A stretch of DNA of 64,000 bases. Source: Chionis minor (taxonomy: Eukaryota > Chordata > Aves > Charadriiformes > Chionididae). Made by a program: the position numbers and the translations under genes. The notes under the pieces are model-generated. The model was not told the origin of the DNA. It was given only the letters and a program-made list of their open reading frames with translations, and made no database searches. Shown in pieces: positions 37,501 through 50,740 of this stretch. Numbering within the stretch: position 1 is the stretch's first letter; each line of letters begins with the position of its first letter. The DNA is taken from positions 124,001 to 188,000 of the forward strand of contig VZSF01001351.1 of the NCBI GenBank assembly GCA_013398295.1. Reading direction: 5' to 3'.

Positions 37501-40500
37501 TTGCTTATATTATCTGTTGGGGAAAGCAGACTGTTGAAACTTACCTTGAGTTCAGGGTTATGAAATGTAAAAGAAAAATACTTGTTATTTTGCAACCTAA
37601 ATTGCCTCCAGCAGAGAGGGCAGAACTCCATCAGTTAGGTTACCACCATGCCCGTTTGCAGCAGTAAGTTCATGCAGTCCTAGAACTTGGGAAAACAAAT
37701 AAAAAATAAAGATCTGTCTGCATTTAGAGCAACGATACTGTAACAGGGAAAAGCAATATAAGTTAGTTGCTGGAACTGAACTTGCAAGGCTTTAAAGGAA
37801 TTTCGAATGTAATACTGGAAAGGGGAAGAATTGTATGTCAGTTGTTTCTACTTTAAGTTTACCAGATCAAATATATTGTTCAGAGTGGGGAGAACTTGGT
37901 TGGGCTCAAGAATATATTTTGATGCTACCCATTATATTGTTTGAGCAATACACTCTGTAGGAGGCCTATTGATATGAGTGGACCTTATAAGAACAGTAAG
38001 GTACTAGTGAGGAACTTCTGGTGCTGTGCTTTCTAATCTTCCTTTTCACAGAATTTGTTCATGCTGAGTAGCATTTTGTGTCTCTTGGTAACAATGCATG
38101 TCTCAGTCTCGGATAATGATGTCATAATCATGATGTGACATGGTAACCTGAATTTTGAGCTTACAACATATCAGATCTTTATAAGTGAAGGTGCTGCCAC
38201 AAAAAGTGTTTCAGGGAGACAAAAATGGAAGCTGTTAAAAAGAAAATAATTAGTGTACTTTTTAAAAAAACACAACCACAAACGTACAAACAAACCCCCC
38301 TTCAAATCATATAGGCTTCTTATACTTAGGTTCTTTGGAAGAGGTCTGAGAGTATTGATCACAGTAGTAAATTCATTATTTCTCTTCATGCTTTTCTAAT
38401 TTTATTCTAATACCTCTAGCTATTGTGAAAAGCAGTGTATTAGAAATCAAATGCATATGAAGACCAGTATCCTGCCTAGCAGTAGATTCAGAAGGAAGCC
38501 AACAGGGTAAGAGCAAAGCAAGCACACAGAATTTGTCAGTGTGCATCCTCAGTGCTAAGAGCACACAGCTCCAATGCTTCCTGAGCCTGGGATAGATTAT
38601 TCTTCCATGCATTTATCAAATCTCCCATTAGCTTATCTAAATGAATGTTCCATGAATGTTCATCCTACGGACAGGCAGAGGATGTGATATTGATTTTTTT
38701 TTTTTTTTTTAAAGCACTATTATTTGTACTCCAGGTTCTTGGAAATACTGATTTATTCTACACACATACCTGACAAAATCCAGTCTTCCCCCATCCCTAC
38801 ATTCTGTATCCCACTTCTAAACCTTCCCCCATCTTTCTGTCTCTGAGGTCTGCACCTAGAGGCATTCTGGCCTTTAATTAACTAAACAGTTAAAATCTAT
38901 TAAAAAAATATTAATGAACTGCATTAATTGTGGTTTACCTCCCATTTTCCTGTTGTGGCAGTGGGTAATAAACAGCAGTCTTCAGTTGTAAGCCTTGAAC
39001 GTCTGAGACATTTCATCCCTAAATTATTATTTGCAGTGGCAGGTACTCACTAGAGTATCATAATCCATCAAAGCCACTGAGGACCATCTTCCAGCTTCTG
39101 TAACTGCAACGTGATGCTGTACTTGCCTTGATGGTTTCATGCCTTGTTAGCTTATAAATTGCTGGAAATGGAATAATAAACTGGAATACAATTTCATCTT
39201 CAGAATTAGGCTTCTTTTAATTTTTCACTTAAGTTCTCTAGTGGCATGTTCCTATATCTATTCCCTGAAACAGTGTTTTTTGATAACGTCAAAAAGCTTA
39301 AGGTGATTGGAAGGGTTTACCTGGAATTCATGTGATTCTGGTAAAATGCTGTACTGTGGCACTGACTTTTTGGGGTAAACTTGAACAAACTACATGATTT
39401 TTCTGTTTCTCACATGTCTAAATTACAGACAATAGTATTTTCCTGAGGTAACAAGCCGCTGAGACATTTTAGTAAGTTGGATCAGGTAGGTATGAAAGAA
39501 TAGATATTAGAAAAACCAAATGGAAGTATAAACGCTTGTTTTAACAGCAAAAAAAAAGTGAAAAATGGCCTGTTAGGACTTGTGTCAAATTGCCTGTGGT
39601 GCAAAATCTTGTTCTTCAGGAGCTGCTGGAACTAATTCTTCCCTCGTACCAATTCTACATTGTCCAGTGGTGTGGCAGCCTGTGATAAGAGACTGTTCCA
39701 CATTTAGAAAATAAGTATAGCAGCGGAGCTAAGGATGTTGCTGGAGACTTAACTTATATATTTTTACTTTTAAGGGCTTAAGTCAAACCCCCAACTTTAT
39801 TTAAATGTATTTTATATTGAATTATATTCATCATCCTACTTACCTCCCATCTGCTAAGCTGCTTAGAAAATAAACAGTATGTACTGCCTAAGTATATGTA
39901 CTGAAAACAAACTGTCAAAGAGCCGTTATGTGATTATTCTTTTGTTGTAGTTGTCATTGGGTGAGCTGTTCCTCATATGCTTGCTAAATTATATGACTTT
40001 TTTTTTTAATGTACTCCTTGTTTTATACGCCAAGGTGTCTCTGCTCACTTGTTTTATATAACATGTTACCGAGATGAAACAGAGAAGCTTTATTCCCCAG
40101 TATTCATTCCTGTCTGCCAGATGGCTAAGTGACTTCTGTTTCAGAAGTCTCAACGTTTTCATGCCCTGACAACTGGATTTACAAATTGCGTGATTTGTCT
40201 ATCTTGATATGAGAGGCAAGCAGCTATTACAAAAAGAGCCTACTACCTATCTTTTCCTGTTTGGTTTTAAGTCTCTGGTGTGATCCCTAGATACTTTATT
40301 CCATGCTAATCTGATCTGAACCTCCTTTATGTTCTCCCAACCCTGCAGAAACCTCTTCTGGTTTTACCCAAATTGAGATCTCTGGGCAAGAGTAGATGTA
40401 TATTTTATATAACCTTATATTTCATGGCTTCTTTTCAGAACTCAAGTTCTATTTCCCTTCACCATCCCTTTGAGGGTGTTTCACAAGAAATTATCCACCG

Positions 40501-41811
40501 AACTTTGATAAATAAATGATTTATATCAGATTGTTTTCCTTAAAGAAGGAGTATTTTGTAATGACTTGATGATCAATGAATAACACTGTTTAAAGTTCCA
40601 CAGAAGAGAGCTACTTGAACTGTCTGAAATTTGTGGAGAGGGAGAAAACACTGTAGAAAGAGATATTTAAGCCCAGTAGCCAAAATGTTCTGTTTGGTCT
40701 GTGCAAAGATATGGATTTTGGAGCATGAGAAATACAAACAAATACAGGTCAAATGTGACATGTATCAGCCAATGAAAATGAAAAAGCTTATAGGTAGCAA
40801 GAATTCTGAAATACAATGTCTTTTATTTTCCTTTTTAAATAGTAAGGGGAGTTGTTTGTTGTTACAGTTTCAATAATGCAAAATAAAGAGGCATTATTTC
40901 ACTTCAGGTTAAGCTCTTTTGCTTGTGTCTTGAAAAACAGAATATGGGGGTTTGGCTTATTTTCTTTTGTTCATGTTTTTCTTCGCATTTGATTGACCTG
41001 AAATGATGTTGTATTACTTTGGTTAGAGCACTGGGCAGAAAAATATGTTCTCATCAAACTTGGTCCACGCAATCCCTTAGGACCTCCTACGTGTTGGAAT
41101 TCACTGAATATTCTGTAGTAGGCACTGTGCTGCTAGGTCATTGTATTGGAGAACCCTGAGTCAGTCTTAACAATATTTTTAAAGCATAATGTTGCTGTGG
41201 AAAAAAACCCACAAGTGAACAAATCACTGTATTCAAACAAATAATATTGTTCTGAGAATACTTCCATCCTTGTCACGTAACGATACCGTTGCAGGAATGG
41301 GTGTTTTCACATAATGTGAACTATTACCAGACACAAGAAATTTGCAGGGATTGATACCAGTGATATACCAGACAGTTGGAAAAGAACACTTCAATCTCTC
41401 TTGACAGTAGGCTTACATGATAACAGTCCTCAGAAGTTCCTCAGCTGGTACCTTCTGCTTCACACACTGTCAGCCTCCTACAGTTTTGTATTTTCCTCTT
41501 CATAAAAGTTCCGTTCCTAATAACAAAATATTTTACAGCAGTAAATAATTACAGTAGAAAGAATTGGGTAAAAGAATCCAAAGATTTCAAGATCGGTGTG
41601 TTTCTTGCATACTGCATAAAGCTTCAGATTTAAAGAACTAGAAAGTATAGAAACCATTGTCTTATGTCAATAGCTATATTATTTTATTTAAGATAAAAGT
41701 GTTTTGTGGACAAGTTAACCATAATTTGATTAGGATTTTATTTATTTGTTAATATGTATTTGTTAATGTGACGTCCTTTAAAACAGTTGCTACTGATTAT
41801 TGTTAGTATCA
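34561..41811. other. AT-rich DNA, no recognisable gene
   Basis: Unique-looking AT-rich sequence. It includes a short AT dinucleotide run near 35409-35421, a T-run at about 38694-38710 and an imperfect 20-bp repeat near 35864-35900 (AATCTGAATACCAG and AATCTGTATACCAG). No exon, RNA gene or classified transposon is visible. Confidence 0.55.
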
Positions 41812-42283
41812 ATTAGAATCTTAGAATCATAGAATCACCTAGGTTTGAAGAGACCTTTAAGGTCGTCAAGTCCAACCATCAACCCAACACTGCCAAAACT
41901 ACCACTAAAAACATGTCCTTCAGCACCACATCTACCAACCTTTTAAATAACCTCCAAGGATGGTGACCCCACCACTTCCCTGGGCAGCCTCTTCCAATGC
42001 TTGATGACCCTTTCAGTGAAGAAAATTTTCCTAATATCCAGTCTAGACCTCCTCGACGTAACTTGAGTCCATTTCCTCTTGTCCTATCACTTCTTACTTG
42101 GCAGAAAGAGACTGACTCCCACCTCTCTACACCTTCCTTTCAGGCAGTTGTAGAGAGCGATGAGGTCTCCCCTCAGCCTTCTTTTCTCCAGGCTGAACAA
42201 CCCCAGTTCCCTCAGCCGCTCCTCACAAGACTTGTGCTCCAGACCCCTCACCAGCTCTGTTGCCCTTCTCTGCCCTTGATATA
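41812..42283 (-). mobile_element. CR1 LINE, 5'-truncated, minus strand
   Basis: Read on the minus strand, this copy begins within [16 protein letters not shown], continues through [20 protein letters not shown] (the CR1 ORF2 C-terminus) and ends at the 3' side with GATTCTATGATTCTAAGATTC, whose complement starts at 41812. A one-base insertion in the LFSQVTS region (near 42110) shifts the frame, so no intact product remains. Its wording is very close to the plus-strand copy at 51.74 kb, and both appear to belong to the same subfamily. Full-length CR1 is about 4.5 kb, so roughly the last tenth is retained. Confidence 0.95.
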
Positions 42284-42842
42284 CTTAAACCCATGCTAAT
42301 GCGTTTATTAGTTACAGGTACAGGCATTTTTGTAACAATCTTAGGCCTTTTTTTTGATTTTGTTTTTCATTGAATTTATCTTTCTCTGTCTTGAGGACAG
42401 ATGATAAATTAGTACCTTGTTCATCTACTAAGCATTAACTTGTTGGAATAGGTTTAGGAGGTCTGGAACAGCTGTTTGACTGGGGTTAAGTATTTGTTTC
42501 TTCAAGCAGTTTGGAGCAGGTTTTTCAGGCATTAAAGGGTGACAAAAGATGTAATGCAAACAATATGTTGTATAACTAATCATAATTATTCTGATCTCAT
42601 CGTAGTTGTTAATTCTGCATTTTTAGCAATTGTTTAATAACTCAAACAACTGTTTGTGGTTTCTTATCCCACTGGCCTACACTGAATCAGGCCACATCTG
42701 CCTTGTGGTATAATTTTAGCTTGTGATACTAATAGGACATTTTGGAAATCAAATGTGTTCGTTGTTTCTAGTCCTGAAACAAATCCTTCTCTTACTTCTT
42801 ATCCCCTACTGGTCTCATTCTCTTAAAAATCTCATTCCCTCT

Positions 42843-42872
42843 CTTCAGAGGATGCATCTTCAGAGGATGCTT
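42843..42872 (+). repeat. Tandem 15-bp repeat, two copies
   Basis: CTTCAGAGGATGCAT is followed directly by CTTCAGAGGATGCTT. They differ in one base, which suggests a recent slippage-type duplication. Confidence 0.9.
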
Positions 42873-43736
42873 TCCTCATAATTGCTGTGTTATAGTTTGC
42901 CTAGAGGGTATGTAGCTGCTCCCAACCTCCTGCGGCTGAAATTCTTGCTGCAAAGATGTTCTATTTTCCCCCTGAAAAGTGTCTATTTCATGACTTTTGC
43001 AACCTTGCTTAAAAGTAAAATTGGACAGTAATCCTTCAGAGTGCTTAGATAAGCCCCTCAGGGAATGATAATGATATTGGCCATTTCCTAAATAGCTGAA
43101 ACAGAGCTTCTGTTTGAAGGAGCCATTAAAGAGATGAGTAATCGCTGGTGACAGATCTTCACAATGGTATTTCAACAACTAATTAGGATTGTTGTCACAG
43201 TTAGTGGCATTTCTTCTTGGTAAAGCGGCATGTAAAGTAGCCCTTATATTACAAAGTACTGTGGCTGACAGCCAGAAGCAGGTGATGGCTATGAGGTCAG
43301 TGTGCAGCTACCCAGAATAGTGAAGAAATGATTAAATGTCTGCAACCTCGGAGACAGAGATGTTCGCCGACTAATTCTTGTGAGACTCTGACATGTCATC
43401 TGGTGCTGATATGAAGAATCTTTCTAGACAGAATTCCTTATCTAGGAAAAGGAAACGGTCAGTAACGAAAAAAGTTATTAAAGCAAAAACCTCACAATGG
43501 CCAGAATCTATGTAGTATATATGTAATCTTGGGTGGTGAAATGAATTATCATATTTTCCAGACTAGCAGACCATTTGGAAAGGACAAAATGAAAACAGTA
43601 CAGAGGGCAGGAACTGGAAAAATCAAGATTTCACCTCACTCCAAATAACTTCCCTTTTTCAGTGGCAGTCAACAAGTTTTGCCTTCATTAACTCAGCCAC
43701 TGATTAAGAGAACAGCCTTTTCATATTCCTACTTTC

Positions 43737-43774
43737 TTTAGTGATTATAATGTGATTTAGTGATTATAATGTGT
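43737..43774 (+). repeat. Tandem 19-bp repeat, two copies
   Basis: TTTAGTGATTATAATGTGA is followed directly by TTTAGTGATTATAATGTGT, 18 of 19 bases identical. It is a local duplication without other context. Confidence 0.9.
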
Positions 43775-46700
43775 TAGAAAAGACTAACGGTAAAATAATA
43801 AGAAAAGGTATATTAGTTGTATTAATCATGGTGTTTGGAGAGAACCCATTTTTTCTGAATATGTTTTCACTTTTTTCAGGCATAAAAAAGAAGAAAATGT
43901 GTTAATATAATTCCTTATGATGGTAGAACAGCTTAGTTCTGTCAGCTTGATTAATTTCAGTAGCTTATTACCTTGAATAAGCCAGGCCAAAGCCAACTTT
44001 TTTTCCTGTGACAAAAGTTCTTCATTAACACTCGCTTTACACCACTGTAGGGATGAAACAAAACACTTTACTAGTTTTGAAATGGGAAAAACAAAAAGCT
44101 TATATGTGTTCCCACTGGTTTTGGATGCCCAAAGCTCTATGCATATCTAGTGCCCTGCAAATTTCTTGGAGTTAATTTAAAACAGTGGGAATCTGCACTT
44201 ACTCTGTTGTCTATGAGGAAAAGTTTCTTCTTTTTAATTTATACTCATAGTAACTGATAGAAAGAAGAAGAAAATACAGTCCTGTAAAATACAGTATAAA
44301 TTTATATATTTTGCTTCCTTCAGAATTAAGTTTAATCAAAGCAGACTTTTCTGTCTCCACAAAAGTTAAAATCTTATGATTTTTTTTTAAAAAAAAAACG
44401 GGGACAAAAAGCCATAACTTTATTTATGCATTTTGAAGGAAATGTAAAGATGACTTGGAGCCTTTCCTTTTAGCTTCAGTCTTTCTCAAGTTTGACTTCA
44501 AATACATTTCAAAATTGTTTCTTTTTTATTTGAGAATGTTTCAGGTTTGTTTGGTTTTGTGGTTTTTTTGTATGAGAAGAATTTAGCCAAAGTGGTGGTT
44601 TCACAAAATCAGAATATTTTAATTGAACAAAAGTTTCTAATCATCTGATCTCCAAAACTGTACAAATTATGAAATGTCAACATCTCATCTTTTCAAAAGC
44701 AATGACAAAAAATACCCCATGTAGCTGGAATGGTAAAATATCCAGAAAATTTCCTTGGAAGTCCTTGCACTTCTCTCCTGTACTTATTTTTGGTTTATAC
44801 CATGCTTTGTCAAGTCACAAAAAATGTAAGCATTTCATTCTTATTGGTACTGCCTCTTTTTCAGGGAAGTATTTTTGGCACTCTGATTCCCTGTTCCTTT
44901 CCCATGATTGCATAACAGTTTTATCCCCAGTCATCTAAAGTATGCTGAAGAGAGTAATGTTACACTATTTTTTGGTAGCTTAAAATGTTTCAAATCCTAT
45001 TCTGCTTCTGAATTGAATTTTGTTTTTCTTCCCATGTAGCTGTACAGTAATAACTTTGTGAAACCATGTAATAACCTTGATTACTGGAATGACTGAAAAG
45101 TAGAAATTGATCTAAAATAATTTGTCATTTTTTTCTACATAAATCACTTCAGTGACCCATTTCATGTAATCAACCATACACACGAATGTGTGGACCATGC
45201 ACAGGTGGTAAACTATGCATAAAACTAATACATGCAGAAAAAGTAAAAATTTCTTCAGTCAGTTTTGCCACTGTGGAAAATGTATCATGTAGATGCATCC
45301 AGAATTAAATGATTGAAGTTAATAATGTGGATACCACTCAGTGTATTAACAGTTCTCTGAAAGATTAGGTAATCTCAGTTTCTTTACTAATTAACTGCCC
45401 TGCTCTATTATGAATTTCCAGAGCAAGAAAGAGGACATTGGAACAACTTGTTCATTCCTCTACAGCATAAGGAAGTGTGAAACTTCATGTTAAAATTAAT
45501 ATTCCTCATAGCAGGTGATGAATTTTTTAGAGCAAAGATACAACTGAATCATGATGGAATGTAATATTGCAACAAAGCCTGTTTTCTGCCACTCCAAAGT
45601 TACTGCAAGTTATCAGAGGAAATCAATGAAGTTGGTGATAAATGTGTAAGGTTAGACATGTTGTATGTACCTTAGACTTTGCAGAAGTGAAATTAATAGA
45701 CAAACTTCACTTTCTTGTTTGTGTTTATTAATTTGGTACAACTCTATTAAGCTAAATGGAATTACTACAGATTTTTTCTTTATAGTGTTGATTTTCACTT
45801 TGAACAAAACAGTAAAGGGAGAAATGCTGTTAATAAAACTGCTTGAATTTGTGATGAAACAATTTTTAGTTGAAAATGCCAGGTATTCACGTGAACATAG
45901 TTTCATAAGAAGGGATTGGTTGTTCAAATTTCTGAACTAAGAAAAAGATTGATAGATTTTTATTTTATTTCCTTTGTGTGCATTTGGTTATTGGAGCTCC
46001 CAGAGACTGCAGAGCTTTGAGGCTTCTTGGGTTTAAGGTAATTGATAATCAGGTCCCCATCTCTGAAGTAGGAAGCCTGGGAAAACCCCTAGCTTTGGCG
46101 TCAGTTAGAAAATTTAGACCATACCTCAGCTGGGAATTGGGTGCCTAGAATACTGGGGTAGGTTCTGAGTTGTGACTTCCTCCAGTCATGCTACAGAAGT
46201 CCTATTTTGCGCGAGGTGATCACTGCCTTGATACTGGAACTAAAGTGCATTCTCCCTGTTTCTCCTTAAATTTTTTTCTGGCCTTCTAGTGACATTCTAC
46301 ACAATTTCTGTGACTGACTTTTTGTAGGCATGTTTGTATATTTGTTGAGGAATTACAGATGGCCATGACGGAAGCATTTAGAAAACTCGTAAATCATGCC
46401 AGTTTTAGAGTTTAAAATGAAACTTTGCTGGACTGACATTCACTGACAGCCCACATCACAATAAATGGCTTGTACGTAATCATCATTCATTATCCCTATG
46501 TAATCTAAGAAGTTAGTCCCCAGCAATCACATCCTAAATTAATGGTGAGTAAACAATGCCACTGAGGTGATGCCCTACTGCCCTACATATTGCCATGTGT
46601 GGAAACAGTCCTTCATCGGTGAGGTGTAGAAACAGCCAGGCTCAGAGCTCTTCTACCGGGCCAGCCAGAGTCTGTGTACTATACGATGCTGTAAAATAAG

Positions 46701-49172
46701 GAAGAGGAAGGTATGTGGAAGGAAGGATAAGCAGTTAATAGGTCTTGTGACACAGAAATTGAAGCACAGAAAACAATAATAGCGAGTTTCAGTCCAAAAG
46801 TCGTAAGTGTATTTAGATACTAAAAGATGCAGGTTAAACACATAATGTGCACCATAAGTTTGAAGAGCTTTTGGAAAACATGCCACGAACATTACAACTG
46901 TGACCTTTTCTAAGGCAATATAAAAGTTTTGTGCTACTCCTTATTTGTATGCTGTGCATTGAGGCTGCAATCAATAGCGAAACTTTAATGAAACCAGCAT
47001 TCATTTTGCAACGAAGTTAACTTTGGAAAAAATAATTTAATTTCTTCCTTCAAATGTAGAAGGATTCATCTCTTTGGTATCTTTATGTAGTCAGACATCT
47101 GAGAGTGAAATACTTTTTATGCAAACAACATTTCAAATTAAACTTCAATGGCTAAAAATGTTTCTTTGGAACGGAAATCTAGATGCTCCTGGAGTATGTT
47201 TAAAAACATCAACTACAACATGACCCTTCAAAGAACAAATCTTAGTAGGATTCCTAATTAAAGTACAAACCCAAATTTAAACGGAAGCTTATGTATCATT
47301 TGAAATTTTTCTTTTATCACTACGTTTTTCACGTAGTTCCAGCAGTGAGCTGAATGGCAAGCTGTCAGGATAAAAAGTAAGACTGGATCCTAAGGACAAA
47401 TTGATATAAAGATTGATTTAATAACTCAATACTCCTCTCTAGTTTGCCAGAGTTTTAGGGAATATTTTATATGTGTATATAGTTTTATTGATACTTTAAC
47501 AATTCAGTTAAACCAAAATTAATGTCTTCTGCCTTTTGTCTTCCTCTCAACTATATTATCTATTATATCAGTATCTTGTGGTATTAATGCTGCCTATCTC
47601 CTTGCCAAATCAGTTCTTTTGATTAATCTATATGAGTAATTCATTTTATCTGATTGCAGAACGTCCCCATTTTAGAAATATGGGTACTTTAAATAAAACT
47701 TACATTTCTGAGTTCCCTTTATAACTATTGCACTTACCATATTGCATGTATATTTTCTCCTATAGAAATTCTATCACTATGTAGCTGGAACATATAATAT
47801 ATGGAACATACAACTTTTCCTGCAGGACATTGAGTATGTTGAGATTAATGAAATAAAATAATTCCACACATGGTTTCTCATATTCTTCAAAAATTAATAT
47901 TCCTCTCTAGATTTCAGTAGCAAGATATAAGCTCTTGAAAAGCTTCTTGTGACCTGAAAGAAATCCTTTTACGAAGCAAACTTGCTGCATGCTCTGCAGT
48001 CATAATTGCATAGGAGGTAGTGTCTTAAGAAGGATGTCCTGTTTCACCCAGTGTGGAATTTTGTTTTTTTGAAACATGATTGTGCCTAGTGACATACAGT
48101 TAAGTTTTTAGTGTTTAGAAATTTAATAATTTACATGTAACTGAAGTTCGGTACCTACATGAGAGTCAAAGTCATCTCTGCACACAGAAATCAAAACTTT
48201 TGGGTTTTATTCATTTGCCACCTTAGTCTTGGAAGTGTCTAGGTTTCAGAATCTGCTGAGATAGCTGGGTAAAGAAACTACAGCTGAAAAATGGAAAAAA
48301 GTGGGGAGAAGAAAAATTATTTTTCAGAAGGATGATGATTGTAAACCAAGAGAAGGAAGGTTGGAAGTGGTTCAGCTGGGGACCTGGGAGCGTGAAAAGA
48401 TTAGGAGGAAGGTTTAGAAGGGTCTGCTTAGGAAAGGGAACCTGACCTGGAAGTTGGGTAGGAAAGAGAAAATTGACCAGGCTGTTTTGCATATGTGAAT
48501 TAAAATGAATTTTACTTCTTGGAGCACCAAATTAGATCAACAGCTAGAAGGTGGTAACAAGTAGATTGTTTGGAAATTGAGGCAGGAAATACAGAAGAGA
48601 ATAAAGCAGAACAGGAGTATACGTTAAATAATGCTGCTGTACATTAAATTATGAAAGTTACTCTGACCATCACAAAAAAAACCTCTGTAAAATCTGTAGG
48701 GGTAAGGCTATTTTCTTTTAAGATGAATCTGTGCTTTTTAATGTATTAACGGGTGTTTAAGAAGCCTATATAAAACATTATGCATGGAAACCCCTTTTTA
48801 TGATTGTTTGGAGAGCTCTAGTCTGATTTAATGAAATAACCTTAATTACGTATCCATATGCTCAATCTCATTTATAAACAGTGGAGAGAAGAAAAAAAGG
48901 CATTTTTTTGCTGCTGATACTGCTGTTGTTGTTATAGCCTGCTGCTGTGGGTATCGCTGAAGCAGTTAGTTCCCTTCTTTCCTTCTGTACTGCAGTATGT
49001 TAATTCCTGGAATGTGGTTTCTGTTCTGATGTGTATTTGGAAAACCCAATAGCCTGCTTGCAATGCTTGCTTATGAAAACATGTTTCTAAGGATCTATGA
49101 CTGCAATAAAAGCATGTCTGGCTTCTAACGCACACGTTTGCGTACCCATATTTTTCTTGAATATAGTCCTTT

Positions 49173-49377
49173 AAAAAAAAAAAAAAACAACAAGCCAGAA
49201 GCACACAAATAAACAAAAACTATAGGTACCTATATGGTAATGGGCTGTATCTTTGTGAAAGAGTAGGTGGGCTAATTTAGCAACATCCCTCCAAAAAAAA
49301 AAAAAAAACAAACACCACCAAAAAGAACCCCCCAAAAACCCCACCACCACTAATGTATATATATGGAAAAAAAAAAA
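49173..49377 (+). repeat. A-rich / A-C low-complexity region
   Basis: Three A-runs (about 49173-49186, 49293-49308 and 49367-49377) alternate with AAC, CCA and C-rich pieces such as CCACCACCAC. It lies 300 bases outside the 3' end of a minus-strand CR1 but is not a CR1 tail, because CR1 ends in octamers, not poly(A). Open frames on the opposite strand give only Phe/Trp/Leu-rich nonsense. Confidence 0.85.
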
Positions 49378-49671
49378 CCCCAAACAATTAAGCATTTGCC
49401 TGATTATTCAATGGGATTTGGAATTTGAAAGTTTAATAGGAATGCGGTCACATATTTAGTTTGCTTGGAAAATTTCTCAGCCTTTTGCAGACTTTGATCT
49501 AGAATTTAGACTTTATTTGAACCAAAAGTGCTGGAACGAGTGGTGTGTCCAGGGAAACACTATCAATCTGTTCTTGCATGCTTTTCTTTTCCGTTCTGCA
49601 GGTTTCAAAGCATACAATCTCCATCATCTTTACTGAGCTGTTTCCTGATAGGAATAGATGAACCAAAGACA
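49378..49671. other. Unique AT-rich spacer
   Basis: No feature is visible between the A-rich region and the CR1 3' end. Confidence 0.6.
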
Positions 49672-50740
49672 GTATCATAGAATAATTTAATTTGGAAGGG
49701 ATGTTTGGAGGTTATCCAGTCCAATCTTCTGCTCAAATAGTTTTAACCAGATCAGGTTACTACTCGGTGTCATGCTTGTTCAAGTCCTGAACACCTCCAA
49801 AGATTCCACAGACTCTCCGGGAAACAGTATTTGAACACCTTTCTGTCACAAGAAAAATCCTTTCCCTGTACCAACTTGTGTTCATTGCTTCTTGGCCTTC
49901 TGCTGTGCACCTCTAGGAATAGTCTGACTCTGTCTTCACTGTGTTCTCTCATCAAGTATTTGTAGGCAGCAATAGAGCCTACCCTGAGCCTTTTATTCTC
50001 CTGGCTGAACTGGTCCAGTTCCCTCAGTATCTTCCCATACATACAGTCCTTGACCATCTTGGTGGCCATCCTTTTGACTCTTTCCTGTATATTAATATCC
50101 TCCTTTTACTGGACAGCCCCAAATAGGACACAACACTACGGATATGTTCTCACAAGTGCTTCATAGAGGGGAAGGATCACTCCCCTGGACTTGACTTGTT
50201 GGCTACACTCCTAATACAGCCCAGGATGCGGTTGGCCTTCTCTGCTGTGGGGGCACATGGCTAACTCATGTTCAACCTATTGGCAAGCCAGGTCCCTTTT
50301 TGCAGAGCTGCTTCCCATACGGTCACTCCTCAGCTTGCTTGTACTGTTGCAGGGGATTTTTTCATCCCAGATGCAAGGCTTTGCATTTTCTTTTATTGAA
50401 CTTCATGAGGTGTCTGTCACTTTATTTCTCCACTGCCTCCAAGTTCCTCCGAGGAGCAGCCCTGAGGTACAACAGGTTGACTGTTGGCCTCAAATTGGTG
50501 TTGTCTGCAACCTTCCACCAGTTTGGTGATAAACTGCAAGAGAGGGTGTGAAAGGCCTTGCTAAATTCAAGGTATACCATATCGATTTCCCTCCCCATGT
50601 CTGCAGTACCAGTCACTCAGCATAGATAGCTACAGAGTTTGTCAGAATAGAGTTGTCCTTGGTAAACCTGTACTAGCTGCCCCCAGCTATCATCATCTTT
50701 CATGAATTTGGAAATGGCTTCTAAGACTTTGCCTGTCCTT
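49672..50740 (-). mobile_element. Old CR1 LINE, minus strand, internal deletion
   Basis: Read on the minus strand, the copy enters the ORF2 reverse transcriptase in the fingers region (LEAISKFMKDDD and then a decayed stretch). It shows palm motif A as MVYLEFSKAFHTLS near 50550-50582 and reaches motif C as VADNTNL near 50494-50511 after only some 14 residues. In the 51.74-kb copy at least 70 residues precede motif C, so about 65 codons have been lost inside the palm. Further on come FNKRKCKALHLG, PTAEKANRILG and the LRELDQFSQENKRLRVGSI region, in shifting frames with several stops. The 3' end is a degenerate ATTCTATGAT at 49674-49684. The number of breaks and the altered tail suggest an older subfamily than the other CR1 copies. 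Confidence 0.92.

Larger units (their letters stand above)
42284..49172. other. AT-rich DNA with two small tandem repeats
   Basis: Apart from the two short tandem duplications listed separately and a T8A10 palindromic run at 44381-44398, I see only AT-rich sequence. Slightly GC-richer text at 45.98-46.26 kb does not give a recognisable protein. Confidence 0.55.

Noticed and set aside
41997..42299. 100-codon plus-strand frame
   Set aside because: It is the antisense shadow of the minus-strand CR1 copy.
49171..49395. Phe/Trp-rich minus-strand frame near the A-runs
   Set aside because: It is a direct translation of low-complexity A- and C-rich sequence.
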